In this document: positions 60,048 through 64,000 of the stretch, one piece after another
How positions within the stretch are numbered: the first letter of the stretch is position 1
Layout: the number at the start of each line of letters is the position of its first letter
Assembly: GCA_027886175.1 (NCBI GenBank)
Contig: JAJNNQ010000075.1
Coordinates: 57,783,001 to 57,847,000, forward strand
Reading direction: 5' to 3'
DNA length: 64,000 nucleotides
Source of the DNA: Phylloscopus collybita
Taxonomy: Eukaryota; Chordata; Aves; Passeriformes; Phylloscopidae
The notes under the pieces: model-generated
The model's database searches: none
What the model was told of the DNA's origin: nothing
Seen by the model: the letters and a program-made list of their open reading frames with translations, nothing else
Translations under genes and position numbers: made by a program

Positions 60048-62934
60048 TAAACAAAATTTGAAAAAAACGAAAAAACTTGGCAAACGGAGTCAAGACAACC
60101 ACACGTGCCGTAATGAAAAGAATGGCGGGGAAAAGAGGCAAACATGACAAAATTATTGCAAAAGTAAATCCTAAATTCGCGGCAGAAATATCTACAAAGA
60201 GGGAGGAGAAGAAAGTGAAGCAATGAAATATTGCAAAGAAGGAAAAAAAAACTCCGACAACAAGTAAAAACCATCCGAGTGAATGGGATGACAAGAAGTG
60301 CAGGGAAATGGACCGAAGCTTGCCACATGAATGCTCATTGAAATCGCAAGATTTCATTCCCTTTCCTGAAAGGAAAGTCTTCCTTTCAGGAAAGGGAATG
60401 AAATCTTGAAATCAGAGAACAAAGTCTCACAAACACTCTGGAAAGAAGATATGACCAATTAAACAAAATTTGAAAAAAACGAAAAAACTTGGCAAACGGA
60501 GTCAAAATACCCAAAAGTACTCAGGATCAAAAGAATGGCGGGCAAAATAGGAACACATGACAAAATTATTGCAAAAGTGAATCCTAAATTCGAGGCAGAA
60601 AGATCTACAAAGAGAGAGGAGAAGAAAGTGAAGCAGTGAAATATTGCAAAGAAGGAAAAAAAAACTCCGACAACAAGTAAAAACCATCCGAGTGAATGGG
60701 ATGACAAGAAGTGCAGGGAAATGGACCGAAGCTTGCCACATGAATGCTCATTGAAATCGCAAGATTTCATTCCCTTTCCTGAAAGGAAAGTCTTCCTTTC
60801 AGGAAAGGGAATGAAATCTTGAAATCAGAGAACAAAGTCTCACAAACACTCTGGAAAGAAGATATGACCAATTAAACAAAATTTGAAAAAAACGAAAAAA
60901 CTTGGCAAACGGAGTCAAAATAACCAAAAGTACTCAGGATCAAAAGAATGGCGGGGAAAATAGGAACACATGACAAAATTATTGCAAAAGTAAATCCTAA
61001 ATTCGAGGCAGAAAGATCTACAAAGAGAGAGGAGAAGAAAGTGAAACAATGAAATATTGCAAAGAAGGAAAAAAAAACTCCGACAACAAGTAAAAACCAT
61101 CCGAGTGAATGGGATGACAAGAAGTGCAGGGAAATGGACCGAAGCTTGCCACATGAATGCTCATTGAAATCGCAAGATTTCATTCCCTTTCCTGAAAGGA
61201 AAGTCTTCCTTTCAGGAAAGGGAATGAAATCTTGAAATCAGAGAACAAAGTCTCACAAACACTCTGGAAAGAAGATATGACCAATTAAACAAAATTTGAA
61301 AAAAACGAAAAAACTTGGCAAACGGAGTCAAGACAACCACACGTGCCGTAATGAAAAGAATGGCGGGGAAAAGAGGCAAACATGACAAAATTATTGCAAA
61401 AGTAAATCCTAAATTCGCGGCAGAACGATCTACAAAGAGAGAGGAGAAGAAAGTGAAGCAATGAAATATTGCAAAGAAGGAAAAAAAACTCCGACAACAA
61501 GTAAAAACCATCCGAGTGAATGGGATGACAAGAAGTGCAGGGAAATGGACCGAAGCTTGCCACATGAATGCTCATTGAAATCGCAAGATTTCATTCCCTT
61601 TCCTGAAAGGAAAGTCTTCCTTTCAGGAAAGGGAATGAAATCTTGAAATCAGAGAACAAAGTCTCACAAACACTCTGGAAAGAAGATATGACCAATTAAA
61701 CAAAATTTGAAAAAAACGAAAAAACTTGGCAAACGGAGTCAAAATAACCAAAAGTACTCAGGATCAAAAGAATGGCGGGCAAAATAGGAACACATGACAA
61801 AATTATTGCAAAAGTAAATCCTAAATTCGCGGCAGAAAGATCTACAAAGAGAGAGGAGAAGAAAGTGAAACAATGAAATATTGCAAAGAAGGAAAAAAAA
61901 ACTCCGACAACAAGTAAAAACCATCCGAGTGAATGGGATGACAAGAAGTGCAGGGAAATGGACCGAAGCTTGCCACAGGAATGCTCATTGAAATCGCAAG
62001 ATTTCATTCCCTTTCCTGAAAGGAAAGTCTTCCTTTCAGGAAAGGGAATGAAATCTTGAAATCAGAGAACAAAGTCTCAGAAACACTCTGGAAAGAAGAT
62101 ATGACCAATTAAACAAAATTTGAAAAAAACGAAAAAACTTGGCAAACGGAGTCAAAATAACCAAAAGTACTCAGGATCAAAAGAATGGCGGGCAAAAGAG
62201 GAACACATGACAAAATGATTACAAAAGTAAATCCTAAATTCGCGGCAGAAAGATCTACAAAGAGAGAGGAGAGGAAAGTGAAACAATGAAATATTGCAAA
62301 GAAGGAAAAAAAAAACTCCGACAACAAGTAAAAACCATCCGAGTGAATGGGATGACAAGAAGTGCAGGGAAATGGACCGAAGCTTGCCACACGAATGCTC
62401 ATTGAAATCGCAAGATTTCATTCCCTTTCCTGAAAGGAAAGTCTTCCTTTCAGGAAAGGGAATGAAATCTTGAAATCAGAGAACAAAGTCTCACAAACAC
62501 TCTGGAAAGAAGATATGACCAATTAAACAAAATTTGAAAAAAACGAAAAAACTTGGCAAACGGAGTCAAGACAACCACACGTGCCGTAATGAAAAGAATG
62601 GCGGGGAAAAGAGGCAAACATGACAAAATTATTGCAAAAGTAAATCCTAAATTCGCGGCAGAAAGATCTACAAAGAGAGAGGAGAAGAAAGTGAAGCAAT
62701 GAAATATTGCAAAGAAGGAAAAAAAACTCCGACAACAAGTAAAAACCATCCGAGTGAATGGGATGACAAGAAGTGCAGGGAAATGGACCGAAGCTTGCCA
62801 CATGAATGCTCATTGAAATCGCAAGATTTCATTCCCTTTCCTGAAAGGAAAGTCTTCCTTTCAGGAAAGGGAATGAAATCTTGAAATCAGAGAACAAAGT
62901 CTCACAAACACTCTGGAAAGAAGATATGACCAAT
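60048..62934 (+). repeat. Seven-monomer part of the 20-monomer HOR, copy 2
   Basis: Repeats 51807-54693 at offset 8241 bp, including gaaatatc, gcagtg, gaacgatc, cacagg, tctcagaaac and gattacaaaag. Confidence 0.93.
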
Positions 62935-64000
62935 TAAACAAAATTTGAAAAAAACGAAAAAACTTGGCAAACGGAGTCAAGACAACCACACGTGCCGTAA
63001 TGAAAAGAATGGCGGGCAAAAGAGGCAAACATGACAAAATTATTGCAAAAGTAAATCCTAAATTCGCGGCAGAAAGATCTACAAAGAGAGAGGAGAAGAA
63101 AGTGAAGCAATGAAATATTGCAAAGAAGGAAAAAAAACTCCGACAACAAGTAAAAACCATCCGAGTGAATGGGATGACAAGAAGTGCAGGGAAATGGACC
63201 GAAGCTTGCCACATGAATGCTCATTGAAATCGCAAGATTTCATTCCCTTTCCTGAAAGGAAAGTCTTCCTTTCAGGAAAGGGAATGAAATCTTGAAATCA
63301 GAGAACAAAGTCTCACAAACACTCTGGAAAGAAGATATGACCAATTAAACAAAATTTGAAAAAAACGAAAAAACTTGGCAAACGGAGTCAAGACAACCAC
63401 ACGTGCCGTAATGAAAAGAATGGCGGGGAAAAGAGGCAAACATGACAAAATTATTGCTAAAGTAAATCCTAAATTCGCGGCAGAACGATCTACAAAGAGA
63501 GAGGAGAAGAAAGTGAAGCAATGAAATATTGCAAAGAAGGAAAAAAAACTCCGACAACAAGTAAAAACCATCCGAGTGAATGGGATGACAAGAAGTGCAG
63601 GGAAATGGACCGAAGCTTGCCACATGAATGCTCATTGAAATCGCAAGATTTCATTCCCTTTCCTGAAAGGAAAGTCTTCCTTTCAGGAAAGGGAATGAAA
63701 TCTTGAAATCAGAGAACAAAGTCTCACAAACACTCTGGAAAGAAGATATGACCAATTAAACAAAATTTGAAAAAAACGAAAAAACTTGGCAAACGGAGTC
63801 AAAATAACCAAAAGTACTCAGGATCAAAAGAATGGCGGGCAAAATAGGAACACATGACAAAATTATTGCAAAAGTAAATCCTAAATTCGAGGCAGAAAGA
63901 TCTACAAAGAGAGAGGAGAAGAAAGTGAAACAATGAAATATTGCAAAGAAGGAAAAAAAAACTCCGACAACAAGTAAAAACCATCCGAGTGAATGGGATG
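62935..64000 (+). repeat. Right edge: continuation of the 20-monomer HOR, truncated by the window
   Basis: A (gcgggcaaaagaggc), A (gctaaag, gaacgatc) and 244 bp of a B monomer (63757), matching 55106-55517-55928 at offset 7829. The copy at 63346 has gaaaagaggc where 55517 has gaaaaaaggc. The array clearly continues past the end. Confidence 0.9.

Larger units (their letters stand above)
1..64000 (+). repeat. Satellite DNA array, ~411 bp monomer, 156 head-to-tail copies
   Basis: The same ~411 bp sequence recurs without interruption from the first to the last base, always in the same orientation. Counting the conserved start 'taaacaaaatttg' gives 156 starts between 1 and 63757, so 155 complete copies and one partial copy, mean period about 411.3 bp. 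Most copies are 411-414 bp; nine are shorter by 5 bp in a hairpin and one is 352 bp. Copies differ mostly by a few substitutions, an A-run of variable length and a two-allele cassette. No unique sequence, transposon or gene interrupts the array, and both borders lie outside the window. Such arrays are typical of eukaryotic centromeric, pericentromeric or subtelomeric heterochromatin; which of these applies cannot be read from the window. The satellite family and host are not recognised. Confidence 0.98.

Noticed and set aside
1..64000. Monomer length 411 = 3 x 137 suggesting a giant repetitive protein gene
   Set aside because: Every frame has stops in each monomer, and lengths of 406, 411, 412, 413 and 414 bp are mixed, so no frame is kept across monomers.
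1..64000. CRISPR array
   Set aside because: The repeats are contiguous ~411 bp units without unique spacers and no cas-like gene is present.
1..64000. Telomeric repeats, rDNA, tRNA or histone gene cluster
   Set aside because: No short telomere-like units, no rRNA or tRNA features and no conserved coding frame occur; all tandem structure is explained by the one monomer.
1..64000. Dispersed transposon or retroelement insertions
   Set aside because: I followed the monomer phase through the window and found no interruption other than the 5-bp and 60-bp palindrome deletions and one-base slippage.

Overview
The whole 64 kb window is one uninterrupted head-to-tail tandem array of a ~411 bp satellite monomer. 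There are 155 complete copies plus one partial copy at the right edge, 156 in all, with a mean period of about 411.3 bp between the first start (1) and the last start (63757). Every copy has the same orientation, the array runs off both ends, and there is no gap, inserted transposon, unique sequence, RNA gene or credible protein gene anywhere. An array of this size, with nested higher-order repeats (HORs), indicates eukaryotic constitutive heterochromatin (centromeric, pericentromeric, subtelomeric or a knob). I do not recognise the family and cannot name the organism. Several recurring variants are CpG to TpG/CpA changes, which fits a genome with CpG methylation.

Monomer anatomy (coordinates of the consensus copy 22156-22566; composition A182 G89 C69 T71, 38% GC, 66% purine on the + strand). 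An A-tract-rich start is followed by a two-allele cassette at monomer positions ~46-98. Then come a 20-base purine run, an A-homopolymer of 7-10 bases, a HindIII site, and a 62-bp near-palindrome (29-bp perfect arms, 4-nt AGTC centre) at monomer positions 299-360. The palindrome is flanked by 8-bp direct repeats TTGAAATC.

The cassette splits monomers into type A (107 copies, CACGTG-bearing) and type B (49 copies, AGTACT-bearing); outside the cassette all copies are nearly identical. B copies are about twice as frequent in the right half (32 of 78) as in the left (17 of 78). Six B copies have switched to A sequence part-way through the cassette.

Layout of HORs from shared private variants: 1-9453, a five-monomer module repeated at +3700 and a six-monomer (2464 bp) HOR present twice; 9043-11513, an A/B dimer of ~824 bp three times; 11514-16859, a module repeated at +4528; ~18 kb, a 352-bp monomer lacking the palindrome; 22978-29152, a 1235-bp trimer present four times; 32-42 kb, the left-edge module again, inside a ~4115 bp decamer and a 2057 bp pentamer; 46-50 kb, a 2890 bp heptamer repeat; 51.8-64 kb, a 20-monomer (8241 bp) repeat continuing beyond the window. 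This is the pattern expected of continuing amplification, unequal exchange and gene conversion.

No gene network can be described. The interest lies in the palindrome, its deletion derivatives, the two-allele cassette and the HOR history.
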